NCBI GenBank assembly: GCA_016742175.1
Contig: JACVCH010000004.1
Span: forward strand, 124,001 to 188,000
DNA length: 64,000 bases
From: Rhizobiaceae bacterium
GTDB taxonomy: Bacteria > Pseudomonadota > Alphaproteobacteria > Rhizobiales > Rhizobiaceae
Reading direction: 5' to 3'
Shown: positions 26,887 through 35,105 of the stretch, one piece after another
How the letters are laid out: every line of letters begins with the position of its first letter
Numbering within the stretch: the stretch's first letter is position 1
The notes under the pieces: model-generated
What the model was told of the DNA's origin: nothing
The model's database searches: none
What the model saw: the letters and a program-made list of their open reading frames with translations, nothing else
Translations under genes and position numbers: made by a program

Positions 26887-27918
26887 TCAATCGAACATCG
26901 ACCAATCCAGCGGGTCGCCCGCTTTAACCGGGCGGTTGAGGCGTTTTCCGGGCAAGGCTGAAAATTCAGCGGGGGAAATGCCGGTGGCGGGACGAAGGAG
27001 CACGCCGTCGCCCGCCCCTAACACCTCGCCTGCTGCCATGTCGCGGGCCGCCTTGGCGCCGCGGCGCACCAGCGCACGCGCCTCCATCTCCGCCGGGCGC
27101 GGCGCCTTGCGGCCGTCGCCGAGGATCGCCTCGACCGCCGCGATGGACGCCACCATCGACTTCAACTCGTCCGGCTGCAGCGATGCGGAATGATCCGGCC
27201 CGGCCATGGTGCGGTCGAGCGTGATGTGCTTCTCGATGACGAGCGCGCCGGACGCGACGGCGATCGGCGGCACGAGGATGCCCTGCGTGTGGTCGGAATA
27301 GCCGACCGGCACGCTGAGCTCGGCGGCCATCGTGGCCATCGCGCCGAGGTTCACGTCCTCGAGCGCGGTCGGATAGGCGCTGGTGCAGTGGAGGACGACG
27401 AGCGGCGGCAGACCGGCCGGGTCCTCGGCGAAGGAGGACGGCATCGCCGCCCGGATGATGCCGACCGCGGCGCGCACCTCGTCGAGATCCGCCATGCCCG
27501 TCGACAGGATGATCGGCAGGCCGCGCCGGGCGCAGTCCTCGAGATAAGGGACGTTCGTCACCTCGCCCGACGGCACCTTGATGCGCCTGATGCCGATCTC
27601 GCAGAGAAGGTCGAGCGACGCGGCGTCGAATGCGGTGGACATGAACTCGATGCCGCGCGCCTGGCAATGCGCGGCGACGGTGCGGTGGTCGTCGTCCGAC
27701 AATTCCAATTTCTTTAGCATCGCATGCTGGTCGTCGCCGCCGGCGCTCTTCTGATAGGCGACGGTCGCGGTGTTGCGGGCGGTGATCGCATCGGCCTTGA
27801 ACGTCTGGAACTTCGCCGCCTGAGCGCCCGCCGCGGCGGCCGCGTCCACGAGCTGCAGCGCCAGATCGAGGCTGCCGTTGTGATTGACGCCGATCTCGGC
27901 GATCACGAATGTCTTCAT
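26887..27918 (-). CDS. NeuB/LegI-like nonulosonic acid synthase
   Basis: A 343-residue phosphoenolpyruvate-dependent synthase. The barrel domain starts with VIAEIGVNHNGSLDLA and contains KVPSGEVTN, LSTGMADLDEV and GYSDHTQG; the C-terminal 60 residues form the SAF (antifreeze-like) domain. It condenses PEP with a six-carbon diacetamido sugar to give a nine-carbon acid. NeuB, LegI and PseI are hard to separate by eye; the LegC-, LegG- and PtmE-like genes and the lack of PseC- or PseG-like genes favour legionaminic acid. The start at 27918 removes a nine-residue extension not seen in the family. Confidence 0.87.
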   Translation of the reverse strand: MKTFVIAEIGVNHNGSLDLALQLVDAAAAAGAQAAKFQTFKADAITARNTATVAYQKSAGGDDQHAMLKKLELSDDDHRTVAAHCQARGIEFMSTAFDAASLDLLCEIGIRRIKVPSGEVTNVPYLEDCARRGLPIILSTGMADLDEVRAAVGIIRAAMPSSFAEDPAGLPPLVVLHCTSAYPTALEDVNLGAMATMAAELSVPVGYSDHTQGILVPPIAVASGALVIEKHITLDRTMAGPDHSASLQPDELKSMVASIAAVEAILGDGRKAPRPAEMEARALVRRGAKAARDMAAGEVLGAGDGVLLRPATGISPAEFSALPGKRLNRPVKAGDPLDWSMFD

Positions 27919-28015
27919 CGCTTTGGTGCTTTCCCGTCGGGGCATCTATCCGACAGGTGTTACAAGCGGCATCCGAGCGAGGCAAGCCGCCAGTCGGGGG
28001 CCTGCCCCCGTGCGA

Positions 28016-29176
28016 TCAGGCGACGGGCTGGCGATCGTGAACGCGCCGCCACGTCGCGCCGTCCGAAAAGGCGAGCGTGGCGCCTGCGGAATCGTTGGCG
28101 ACGAAGACGATCGCGCCCGCGCCGGTTGCCGCTGCGGAGGGCAGCGTCGAAACGGCGTAGGAGCCGACGCGGGCCGCACCGCCGACATGCAGCGGCGCGG
28201 TCGGGGCGGCCTCCGAAATGCCGACGCAGCCATTGGTGTGGACGTTGATGCGGATCGCCGTGTCCTGCCGGAAGACGGTCGGATAGTTGCCGCCATAGGC
28301 GTAGAACTGAAGGCCGTCGGGATAGTGGGACAGGAAGGTGAAGGCGGTGTTGCCGCTGGAGCCGAGACCGCACCACACCTTCTCCTCGCCATCGGCGTCG
28401 ACCCAGTTCACGATCCCCAGATGGGCATTGCCGGTGCCGGCCGTTCCGTTAAGCGACAAGGTCGGATTGGCGTGCGCGACGGCAAGCGTGGCGGCGGACT
28501 CGATATCGTCGCCGACGACGAGAGCCGGCGCGACGCGCATTCCGCCGGCAGGCGGGAATGTCGCGCTGGTCGCCCACGATGCCCCGTCGGCGCTGACCTT
28601 GACGGCAAGCGCGTCCGAACCGGCAAGGCCGATCTCGGCGCGTCCTTCCCAATCGGACTGGAAGACGAGCGAAGCGGTCCGCTCCGGCGCGTTCTTGTTG
28701 ACGACGACGCGCGCATCGCCGTCGCCCTCGGGGTCGTGCGAGAAGGCGACCGAAGCGGATGCCACCGCAAGGCGGGTCTTCGCGTCGGCCTCGGCGTTGA
28801 TTCCGAGCTGCGTTGCGCCCGAGGTCGGCGCGCCGCCAAGATCCACCCACGCGTCGCCATCGAAATAGGCGAATGCGCTCTCGTCGCGCACGAGAAGCTT
28901 GAAGCCAGCGAAGGGCGGCAGAAACTCCCAGTCCGTGCCGAGTGGAAGGGCGATCTCGCCCGCCTGCGCGGCCCACGCGCCACTCGCACCGGCAGGCACG
29001 AGCCAGGCCGCCCCGGTATCGGGCTCGGCCGGCGGGGTGAGAAGCGTGCGGCTCTCGACGGCGGGATGGGCGAGACGGTCGAGGCGCGCGATGGCCTCGT
29101 TGTGCGTGACGTGCTTTTGCGCCTGCGAGGGCATGATCAGCGGAAGGTTGAGGCGCGTGGTGTTTTCGGTCTGCAT
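28016..29176 (-). CDS. DUF2793 tail-fibre-like protein
   Basis: A 386-residue protein whose N-terminus reads NLPLIMPSQAQKHVTHNEA, the signature of DUF2793 proteins found in alphaproteobacterial prophages and gene-transfer-agent tail regions. The C-terminal 60 residues (LHVGGAARVGSY, GAGAIVFVANDSAGA, FSDGATWRRV) are like the end of phage tail fibres. No signal peptide is present. No other phage gene is near. It is the first gene of the leftward block that continues with neuB 97 bases on, so it may be co-transcribed with sugar genes. Whether it is a cargo gene, a glycan-binding protein or a stray prophage relic is open. Confidence 0.8.
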   Translation of the reverse strand: MQTENTTRLNLPLIMPSQAQKHVTHNEAIARLDRLAHPAVESRTLLTPPAEPDTGAAWLVPAGASGAWAAQAGEIALPLGTDWEFLPPFAGFKLLVRDESAFAYFDGDAWVDLGGAPTSGATQLGINAEADAKTRLAVASASVAFSHDPEGDGDARVVVNKNAPERTASLVFQSDWEGRAEIGLAGSDALAVKVSADGASWATSATFPPAGGMRVAPALVVGDDIESAATLAVAHANPTLSLNGTAGTGNAHLGIVNWVDADGEEKVWCGLGSSGNTAFTFLSHYPDGLQFYAYGGNYPTVFRQDTAIRINVHTNGCVGISEAAPTAPLHVGGAARVGSYAVSTLPSAAATGAGAIVFVANDSAGATLAFSDGATWRRVHDRQPVA

Positions 29177-29252
29177 GGTGCGGTTCCCGTGTTGATCCCG
29201 CGCCAGTATCGCACCAGGCGAAAGGGCGGGGATAAGTCGGGCCGATGCCTGA

Positions 29253-29603
29253 TCAGTCGCCGGTGCAGATTTCGTAAGGCGTCAGGTATCCGAGTGCATG
29301 CGCCTTGGATCGGCAGGCATATTGCACGGCGAATTCCTTCGCAAAGCCCGGCGCGGCGATGGTGTCGACCGCACCCGGCGTCCCGACGCCTTGGAAATAG
29401 AGGTAGTTGCGTTCGTACTGACGCGGGATGTCGGCGGCATAGTGGGGCGACTTTTCAACGCGCCGGCCGCAGCCAGAACATACGAAAACGGCTGCGGCAT
29501 CCTGTGCAACGATGGCGAGTTGCTGGCTGGCTCCAAGGCAAGCGCGGCTGGTTCGGGCCTATGACTTGCAGATCGGCTTTCGCAACGACTGGCCATTGCA
29601 CAT
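29253..29603 (-). pseudogene. Short coding frame broken by an in-frame TAG
   Basis: The frame from 29558 down to the TGA at 29253 has strongly G+C-biased third positions and reads like protein (102 residues with CSGCGRR, then QYERNYLYFQG and LTPYEICTGD near the end), but contains no ATG, GTG or TTG before its last quarter. In the same frame an ATG at 29603 opens 14 codons that end in TAG at 29559-29561. The simplest reading is a small gene inactivated by a nonsense mutation, or the 3' end of a truncated gene. I do not recognise the family. It sits between the DUF2793 gene and the A+T-rich membrane-protein gene, a likely rearrangement border. Confidence 0.4.
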
Positions 29604-29629
29604 GATCGTCCGATCACCACGATGACGAG

Positions 29630-31180
29630 CTAACGGCCTACCCAACGGAATAACGCGACATTCCCCACGCCAACTTCCGTGCCTGATAGAATTTCTCTTT
29701 CATACACGTATCCGCGCTCCTCCATCAACGCCAACGTTTTCGGGGAAACTTCAATCTGGATGCTAAACTCGGGAATCACGCCCTCGATTTTACCTGACAT
29801 TGCCGCGTCATAGGCGTCGAGGTCCCGGTGACCATTCGTATATGCATAGATATTGAGGTAGGGGCGCACATCGTTGTAGAGCCTAAATCCATGTCCGAAT
29901 CCACCAATGACGTATGCATCCCCCAACGGTCTTAACGAGATCATGGCTTGCTTCATGTTTTCACTATAATTTTTGAATAGCTCGCGGTAAACAGTAGGAA
30001 CATTCGATATCGCTAGCATCGCGATTGCAACGGTTGAAAATACATAAAGCGCCCACTTGCTTCTCAACAACGAAACGAGCAAAAGCGCTCCGAATATGGC
30101 GAATGGCATTATGCAAACCATTTTTCGCACGGGATAATCATTCACGATAATCGTCTGAAAAAACAACGCGAGTCCAAACAAGCTAAATATAATTGTCGTA
30201 TCTTCTGTTTCTGGAGTTTTGCTTATTGATGGCGTAACCATCATACGGACCGCTGAGAATACTACGATTGCCGCCATAACAGTCAACGACGCCAGATAGA
30301 CCACAAATGATCCCGGAATACTCTGAAATATAGGGAATTCCTGCATAGCAAAAAAATTGGACCAAAGTGCTTCATCGAGCGACGACACGCCAGCGCCCGC
30401 CACACGGTCCCCGACTGCGAACAACATCCTCAGTACCAATGACGTGCCGCCAAACATCCAATGATTTAGGGCCACCCATATCAAGCTGGCTGACGTTAGC
30501 GCCACTAAGTTCCAGCTTGCGACCCGTCGAAATTCCCTCCAGCTTCGGAGCCTTAAACAGCGCCAAATTTGGTAGGCAAGGATTGCAGCAATTACGAAAA
30601 AATTCGTTACATATACAAAAAAGAATCCACAATAGGCCAAAAACGCAACGAAGAAGTGGGCCCACCACGGCCAAAAATCATGCCACTTTCGATTTATCCT
30701 CTCCATGATTAGAATTACCAAAGCCGCATGAAATAGCCGATATATCGTAGGCTCAACTTCAAGACTGGCCATAAACCAAGGGAAAGAAATCAAGTAGAAA
30801 GACAGAGACAGGGCGAGTCCTGCCTTTCCAAACCGCTCGGCCGCAATCCAAGAAAAGATGATGGAGGTCGCAAGTGCAACAAAAATAACATTCAAACGAA
30901 ACCCATAATAGTTATCCCCGAGCAAACTCAGATTTGCATATACAATTATGTTATAAAGAATACCCCCTGGCAGTGCTGTAATTCCATTCTGCAAAACAGC
31001 GGGTTCATGCGCACCTTCCAACCATTCAAAGGCAAGACTGGCATAATAGAACGCATCAATTTTCTGGTAAGATGTAATATCGAATGGAGCCAAGTCCCCT
31101 TCGATTAACCAAATTCGAGACATCAAAAATGCAGAGGCGAAAATTAGGTAGATCAACGTGTCCAATTTACGGGCCGTCAC
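29630..31180 (-). CDS. GT-C-like multispanning membrane protein
   Basis: A 516-residue integral membrane protein with about 10-12 hydrophobic segments. After the first helix there is an acidic loop (LAPFDITSYQKIDAFYYASL, about 31-50) with Asp residues where GT-C transferases have catalytic Asp/Glu, and a soluble C-terminal tail of about 110 residues. It could be a lipid-phosphate-sugar-dependent glycosyltransferase or a second polymerase. The gene is strikingly A+T-rich for this window (19 of 60 bases G or C in 30901-30960), a sign of acquisition. It lies 119 bases downstream of the wecE-like gene on the same strand. Confidence 0.65.
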   Translation of the reverse strand: MTARKLDTLIYLIFASAFLMSRIWLIEGDLAPFDITSYQKIDAFYYASLAFEWLEGAHEPAVLQNGITALPGGILYNIIVYANLSLLGDNYYGFRLNVIFVALATSIIFSWIAAERFGKAGLALSLSFYLISFPWFMASLEVEPTIYRLFHAALVILIMERINRKWHDFWPWWAHFFVAFLAYCGFFFVYVTNFFVIAAILAYQIWRCLRLRSWREFRRVASWNLVALTSASLIWVALNHWMFGGTSLVLRMLFAVGDRVAGAGVSSLDEALWSNFFAMQEFPIFQSIPGSFVVYLASLTVMAAIVVFSAVRMMVTPSISKTPETEDTTIIFSLFGLALFFQTIIVNDYPVRKMVCIMPFAIFGALLLVSLLRSKWALYVFSTVAIAMLAISNVPTVYRELFKNYSENMKQAMISLRPLGDAYVIGGFGHGFRLYNDVRPYLNIYAYTNGHRDLDAYDAAMSGKIEGVIPEFSIQIEVSPKTLALMEERGYVYEREILSGTEVGVGNVALFRWVGR

Positions 31181-31299
31181 GATAAATCCTTCAATCGCCT
31201 GATTAATCGAATAAGCTTGGTTCGAGAATGTCTACTTTAAGAAAAATGATATCATCAATTTTCTCGATCACGAAGAGTTCTGGCGCCTCACTTGACCTA

Positions 31300-32448
31300 T
31301 CAGCTTTTCAGACTGTGAGTTAGCAAGCTCAATACTTGGTCTTGTGCATCTACCCTAATGTCCGAAGCGAGCGGAAGCCGCAACAGCCGCGCGGACAGAT
31401 CGTCGGTCGCGGCAAGGCCACCCGACATGCGGCCGTACCTCAACCCTGCCGGGGCCGAGTGAAGCGGGACGTAGTGATGCGCGGCCTGAACTCCACGTCT
31501 CCGGAAGGCTTCCAGGATGCGCGCCCGGTCGGCCGCGTCGTTCACCAGCACGTAGTAGATGTGCCCATTGTGGCTGCAATCTTCCGGAACGACCGGCCGG
31601 CGCAGCGCCCCCTCGATCTCCGCGTCCTCAAGCGCGTCGTGATAGTGCTGCCAGGCGCCGAGCCGACGGCCGTTGATGTCGTCGGCCTGTTCGAGCTGCG
31701 CGAACAGGAATGCGGCCACCAACTCGCTCGGCAGATAGGACGAGCCGACATCCTGCCAGGTGTATTTGTCCACCTCGCCGCGCAGGAACCGGCTTCTGTC
31801 CGTGCCTTTTTCCCGGATGATCTCGGCGCGCAGAGCGGTCTCGCGGTCGCCGTTCACGGCGAGTGCGCCGCCTTCGCCGGAGACGATGTTCTTGGTCTCG
31901 TGGAAGCTGAACGCTCCGAAATCGCCGATGGAACCAAGCGGCCTTCCCTTGTAGGAGGCGCCCAACCCCTGCGCCGCGTCCTCGACGACCTTCAAGTCAT
32001 GGCGGCGGGCGACGCGGAGTATTTCGTCCATGTCGCAGGCGATGCCGGCGTAGTGGACCGGCACGATCGCACGCGTGCGCGGCGTGATCGCCGCTTCGAC
32101 CAGCGTCTCGTCGAGATTGAGCGTGTCGGGGCGAATGTCGACAAAGACGGGAACGGCGCCGCGAAGCACGAACGCGTTCGCCGTCGACACGAAGGTGAAG
32201 GATGGCATGATGACCTCGTCGCCAGGCTCGAGGTCGAGGAGAAGCGCGGCCATCTCCAGCGCGGCGGTGCACGAATGCGTCAAGAGGACTCGCGGCGCGG
32301 CGAGGCGCCGTTCCAGCCATTCATGGCATCTGCGCGTGAAGGGACCATCGCCCGAGAGCCGGCCGGCGGCGAGCGCTTCGCCGATATAGGCGATCTCCCT
32401 GCCGGTCATCGCCGGCCAGCCGAGCGGGATGCGCTCGCCGCCACTCAA
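31300..32448 (-). CDS. wecE: dTDP-4-amino-4,6-dideoxygalactose transaminase (WecE/RffA-like)
   Basis: A 382-residue PLP aminotransferase closely resembling WecE: VLLTHSCTAALEMAALLLD, the DEVIMPSFTFVSTANAFVLRG region, FSFHETKNIVSGEGG with the Schiff-base lysine, and IIREKGTDRSRF near 225. WecE converts dTDP-4-keto-6-deoxyglucose to dTDP-Fuc4N. RmlA is encoded immediately upstream in an ATGA overlap and RmlB at 36413-37450, so the substrate can be made locally. No RmlC- or RmlD-like gene is present, which argues against rhamnose. A NeuD-like acyltransferase at 38807-39469 may acylate the product. Confidence 0.9.
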   Translation of the reverse strand: MSGGERIPLGWPAMTGREIAYIGEALAAGRLSGDGPFTRRCHEWLERRLAAPRVLLTHSCTAALEMAALLLDLEPGDEVIMPSFTFVSTANAFVLRGAVPVFVDIRPDTLNLDETLVEAAITPRTRAIVPVHYAGIACDMDEILRVARRHDLKVVEDAAQGLGASYKGRPLGSIGDFGAFSFHETKNIVSGEGGALAVNGDRETALRAEIIREKGTDRSRFLRGEVDKYTWQDVGSSYLPSELVAAFLFAQLEQADDINGRRLGAWQHYHDALEDAEIEGALRRPVVPEDCSHNGHIYYVLVNDAADRARILEAFRRRGVQAAHHYVPLHSAPAGLRYGRMSGGLAATDDLSARLLRLPLASDIRVDAQDQVLSLLTHSLKS

Positions 32449-33332
32449 TGCCCTGCTCCGCGGATACGCCGCGTTTCGGTCGCGACGCCTTCGAGATAGG
32501 CGCGGTAGTCGCAGGCCGGCATCGCCGCCGCGACGGCGCAGAACTGATCGAGATCGAGGAACCCGCGCACGAGCGCAGCTTCCTCGGGACAGCCGAGCTT
32601 GACGCCCTGCCGGCGCTCGATCGTCTCGATGTAAGCCGAAGCCTCCTGCAGGGCGCGGCTCGTGCCGGCGTCGAGCCAGGCGAAACCCCGGCTCAGCCTG
32701 CGCACATAAAGCTCTCCGGATTCCATATAGGCGCGATTGATGTCAGTGATCTCTAGCTCGCCGCGCGCCGAAGGCTTTATCGTCCTGGCCATGCCGACGA
32801 CGCGGTTGTCGTAGAGATAGAGGCCGGGAACGGCGAAATGCGATCGCGGCGCGGCCGGCTTTTCCTCGATCGAGACCGCCCTGCCCTCGCGATCGAATTC
32901 GACGACGCCGTAATCGCCCGGATTGGTGACGTGATAGGCGAAGATGGTCGCCCCGGAGCGGAACTCGGCCATCGCGCGCGGGAAAGCGTCACCGCCGAAG
33001 AAGATGTTGTCGCCCAGCATCAGCGCCACGTTGTCCGATCCGACGAAACTCTCGGCGATGAGGAAGGCCTGGCCGATGCCATCGGGGCTCGCCTGCGTGC
33101 GATACTCGATCGAGATGCCCCATTGCGTTCCATCGGCCAGAAGCTGCTCGAACCGGTACTGGTCCTGCGGCGTGGTGATGATGCAGAACTCGCGGATGCC
33201 GGCCGCGATCAGCACGGTCAGCGGGTAGTAAATCATCGGCTTGTCGTAGACGGCCTGCAGCTGCTTGCTGGACACCTTCGAAAGGGGATAGAGCCGGGAG
33301 CCGTTGCCGCCGGCCATGATGATCGCCTTCAT
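32445..33332 (-). CDS. rmlA: Glucose-1-phosphate thymidylyltransferase
   Basis: A 295-residue enzyme of full family length. The nucleotide-binding loop is GGNGSRLYP (8-16; the usual form is GGSGTRLYP), followed by KQLQAVYDKPMIYYPL and later LGDNIFFG, EEKP and EITDINRAY, all typical of RmlA. It joins dTTP and glucose-1-phosphate to dTDP-glucose for RmlB and then WecE. It is the fourth gene of a leftward five-gene operon and overlaps both neighbours by four bases. Confidence 0.95.
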   Translation of the reverse strand: MKAIIMAGGNGSRLYPLSKVSSKQLQAVYDKPMIYYPLTVLIAAGIREFCIITTPQDQYRFEQLLADGTQWGISIEYRTQASPDGIGQAFLIAESFVGSDNVALMLGDNIFFGGDAFPRAMAEFRSGATIFAYHVTNPGDYGVVEFDREGRAVSIEEKPAAPRSHFAVPGLYLYDNRVVGMARTIKPSARGELEITDINRAYMESGELYVRRLSRGFAWLDAGTSRALQEASAYIETIERRQGVKLGCPEEAALVRGFLDLDQFCAVAAAMPACDYRAYLEGVATETRRIRGAGH

Positions 33333-34309
33333 TCGCCGCGTCCCGTCCCGCTGAAGGAATCCTGCCCGTAGATCTCCTGTACCACGGAGCGCGGCCGGTC
33401 CTTCACCTCTTCCAGTATCTGCTTCACATAGAGCCCGATGAGGCCAGTGAACACCGCATTGAGGCTAAAGAAGAACACCACGACGGCCATCAGCGACGAC
33501 CATCCGTCCTGAACGGTTCCTGTAGCGGCGCGGATGACAACATAGGCGCCATAGGTCAGACCGAGCAGCGAGAGCACAACGCTCGCCGCGAACATCAGTT
33601 GCAGCGGCCGGCCGCTGAACGTCGTGATCGCCAGCACGAGGAGCGAAATCCGCTTGCGCAGCGAGTACGTCGTCTGCGACGTGCCATCTTTCGTGAAGTA
33701 ATGCGGGGCCTGCGGGTAGCCGGCCAGAAGGCTGAGCGGCACGAAGACCGGATTGCGGTCGCGGAAGAGCAGCAGCGAATCGACATAGCGGCGCGACATC
33801 AGGCGAAGCGTCGAGACGTTCTGCGGAATCCGGACTTCGCTCATGGCTCCGAAAAGCCAGTAGAAGGCCCGGCCAGACAAGCGCTCGGCAACGCCGCCCT
33901 TGCGCCCGCGCTGGACGCCGTAAAGGCAGTCGACCGGATTTCGTTCTAGCTCAGCCGTCATCGCGACGAGCAGTTCCGGCGCTTCTTCTAGATCGCTGTC
34001 GATCAGGAATACACGGTCGCCGTGGGCTTGCTGGAGGCCCGCAAGCATCGCGCGATGGTGGCCGAAATTGCGGCTGAGTTGCACTAGCCGCACGCGCGGG
34101 TCGCGATCGACGATGCCGCGCACGATCGCAGCGGAATCGTCCGGGCTGCCGTCATCGACAATGATCAGTTCGACGTCCGGCGCCGTGACCTGCGCCGCGG
34201 CAAGCGCACGCTGCACGAACTCGGAAATCGTCGAGCGCGAATTGTAGAGCGTCGTGACGATCGACAGGCGCAATTTCGGGCTTTCAGCCAAGTCGTGTAG
34301 CACGGTCAT
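33329..34309 (-). CDS. GT2 glycosyltransferase with two C-terminal helices (GtrB/ArnC-like)
   Basis: A 326-residue membrane-anchored GT2 enzyme. The GT-A domain has VDDGSPDDS (51-59) and the metal-binding DSD (104-106); the C-terminus has two membrane helices (about 236-258 and 272-295) and a short cytoplasmic tail. This layout is that of polyprenyl-phosphate sugar synthases such as GtrB, ArnC and DPM1, which load a sugar from a nucleotide donor onto undecaprenyl phosphate. A GtrA-like protein is encoded at 40380-40787. The ATG at 34309 lies inside the end of the PhyH gene (26-base overlap); the longer frame would run through that gene and was rejected. Confidence 0.83.
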   Translation of the reverse strand: MTVLHDLAESPKLRLSIVTTLYNSRSTISEFVQRALAAAQVTAPDVELIIVDDGSPDDSAAIVRGIVDRDPRVRLVQLSRNFGHHRAMLAGLQQAHGDRVFLIDSDLEEAPELLVAMTAELERNPVDCLYGVQRGRKGGVAERLSGRAFYWLFGAMSEVRIPQNVSTLRLMSRRYVDSLLLFRDRNPVFVPLSLLAGYPQAPHYFTKDGTSQTTYSLRKRISLLVLAITTFSGRPLQLMFAASVVLSLLGLTYGAYVVIRAATGTVQDGWSSLMAVVVFFFSLNAVFTGLIGLYVKQILEEVKDRPRSVVQEIYGQDSFSGTGRGE

Positions 34310-35105
34310 CAAGCCAATCCTCCAACGATCTGAACTCCTCAAGCCCAAAGCCGAGGATCCTCCTCTGTTCCTCTGAAAAGGAAGCGCCGTCTCCAATGAT
34401 CGAAGGCAGATGAAACTGTTGCCGCAGCATGGGGATCGTGAAGACGTGGTTGATGGCACGACGATCGCGGGCGGTGCGGTTGGTCGCGCCCGCATGATAG
34501 AGCATGCAATCGAGCACGATGAACGTGCCCCGCTTCACGGTGATCTGTACCTGCGTGCGGCGGACGACCTCGTCGGGCGGGAACGCTTCGCGGTGCTGGC
34601 TGGCGGGAATGACACGCGTCGCGCCATTCTCGATAGAGAAATCGTCCAGCGCGAACAGCGCGTTGATGGCAAGCGGCTGCGAGCTCGTGAAATGCTGGTA
34701 CGGCAGGTCGCGGTGGTATTTGGCCTGATGATATTCGCTCTGGTTGCCGCGATTGATGAGACCGTTCACCTGGTTCAGGATGAAGTAACCGCCCAGAAGA
34801 CGCGAGAGCAATTGTTGAAGCGGCTTGTTGAAGACGATTGACCAGAACTGCGGCTCCATGAGGGGCAGCAGGCGGACGGCGTCCTGTTCGCCGAGCTTTT
34901 CAAGGTCATGGCTGCGTTCGACTGCGTCAACCGCGTAGCGGCGTCTGGCGTCGTCGAACCGGCTCGACAGTTCGTCCAGTTCGGCTTCCGACATGCCGGC
35001 ATCGAGCGTGGTGTAGCCCACCAGCCTCACTTCCTCGGTCAGAACATCGTAGATGTCGCTGGCTGGGGTTGCCATCTTCACGCCGTACCGGGACACGTCC
35101 GTCAT
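34284..35105 (-). CDS. Phytanoyl-CoA dioxygenase (PhyH) family protein
   Basis: A 273-residue non-heme iron oxygenase. The iron ligands can be placed: H131 and D133 in KYHRDLPYQH and H204 in DCMLYHAGATNR, with R210 positioned for 2-oxoglutarate. PhyH-family enzymes hydroxylate diverse small molecules; in a polysaccharide locus the substrate may be a sugar or a lipid/acyl substituent, which cannot be told here. It is the second gene of a leftward operon, overlapping the methyltransferase gene upstream by four bases. The ATG at 35105 has AGAGAAC upstream. Confidence 0.83.
   Translation of the reverse strand: MTDVSRYGVKMATPASDIYDVLTEEVRLVGYTTLDAGMSEAELDELSSRFDDARRRYAVDAVERSHDLEKLGEQDAVRLLPLMEPQFWSIVFNKPLQQLLSRLLGGYFILNQVNGLINRGNQSEYHQAKYHRDLPYQHFTSSQPLAINALFALDDFSIENGATRVIPASQHREAFPPDEVVRRTQVQITVKRGTFIVLDCMLYHAGATNRTARDRRAINHVFTIPMLRQQFHLPSIIGDGASFSEEQRRILGFGLEEFRSLEDWLDDRATRLG

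Noticed and set aside
25475-27193. Long forward frame of over 500 codons
   Set aside because: It lies opposite the PtmG-like and NeuB-like genes and has the low-quality composition of an antisense frame.
26887-27918. NeuB as sialic acid synthase for Neu5Ac
   Set aside because: The LegC-, LegG- and PtmE-like genes and the amidotransferase set point to a legionaminic-type acid, although the synthase sequence alone does not exclude Neu5Ac.
29282-29620. Reverse-strand 112-codon frame as a gene
   Set aside because: Its composition is that of a shadow frame; the neighbouring frame in the same strand has the true coding bias and is listed as a pseudogene.
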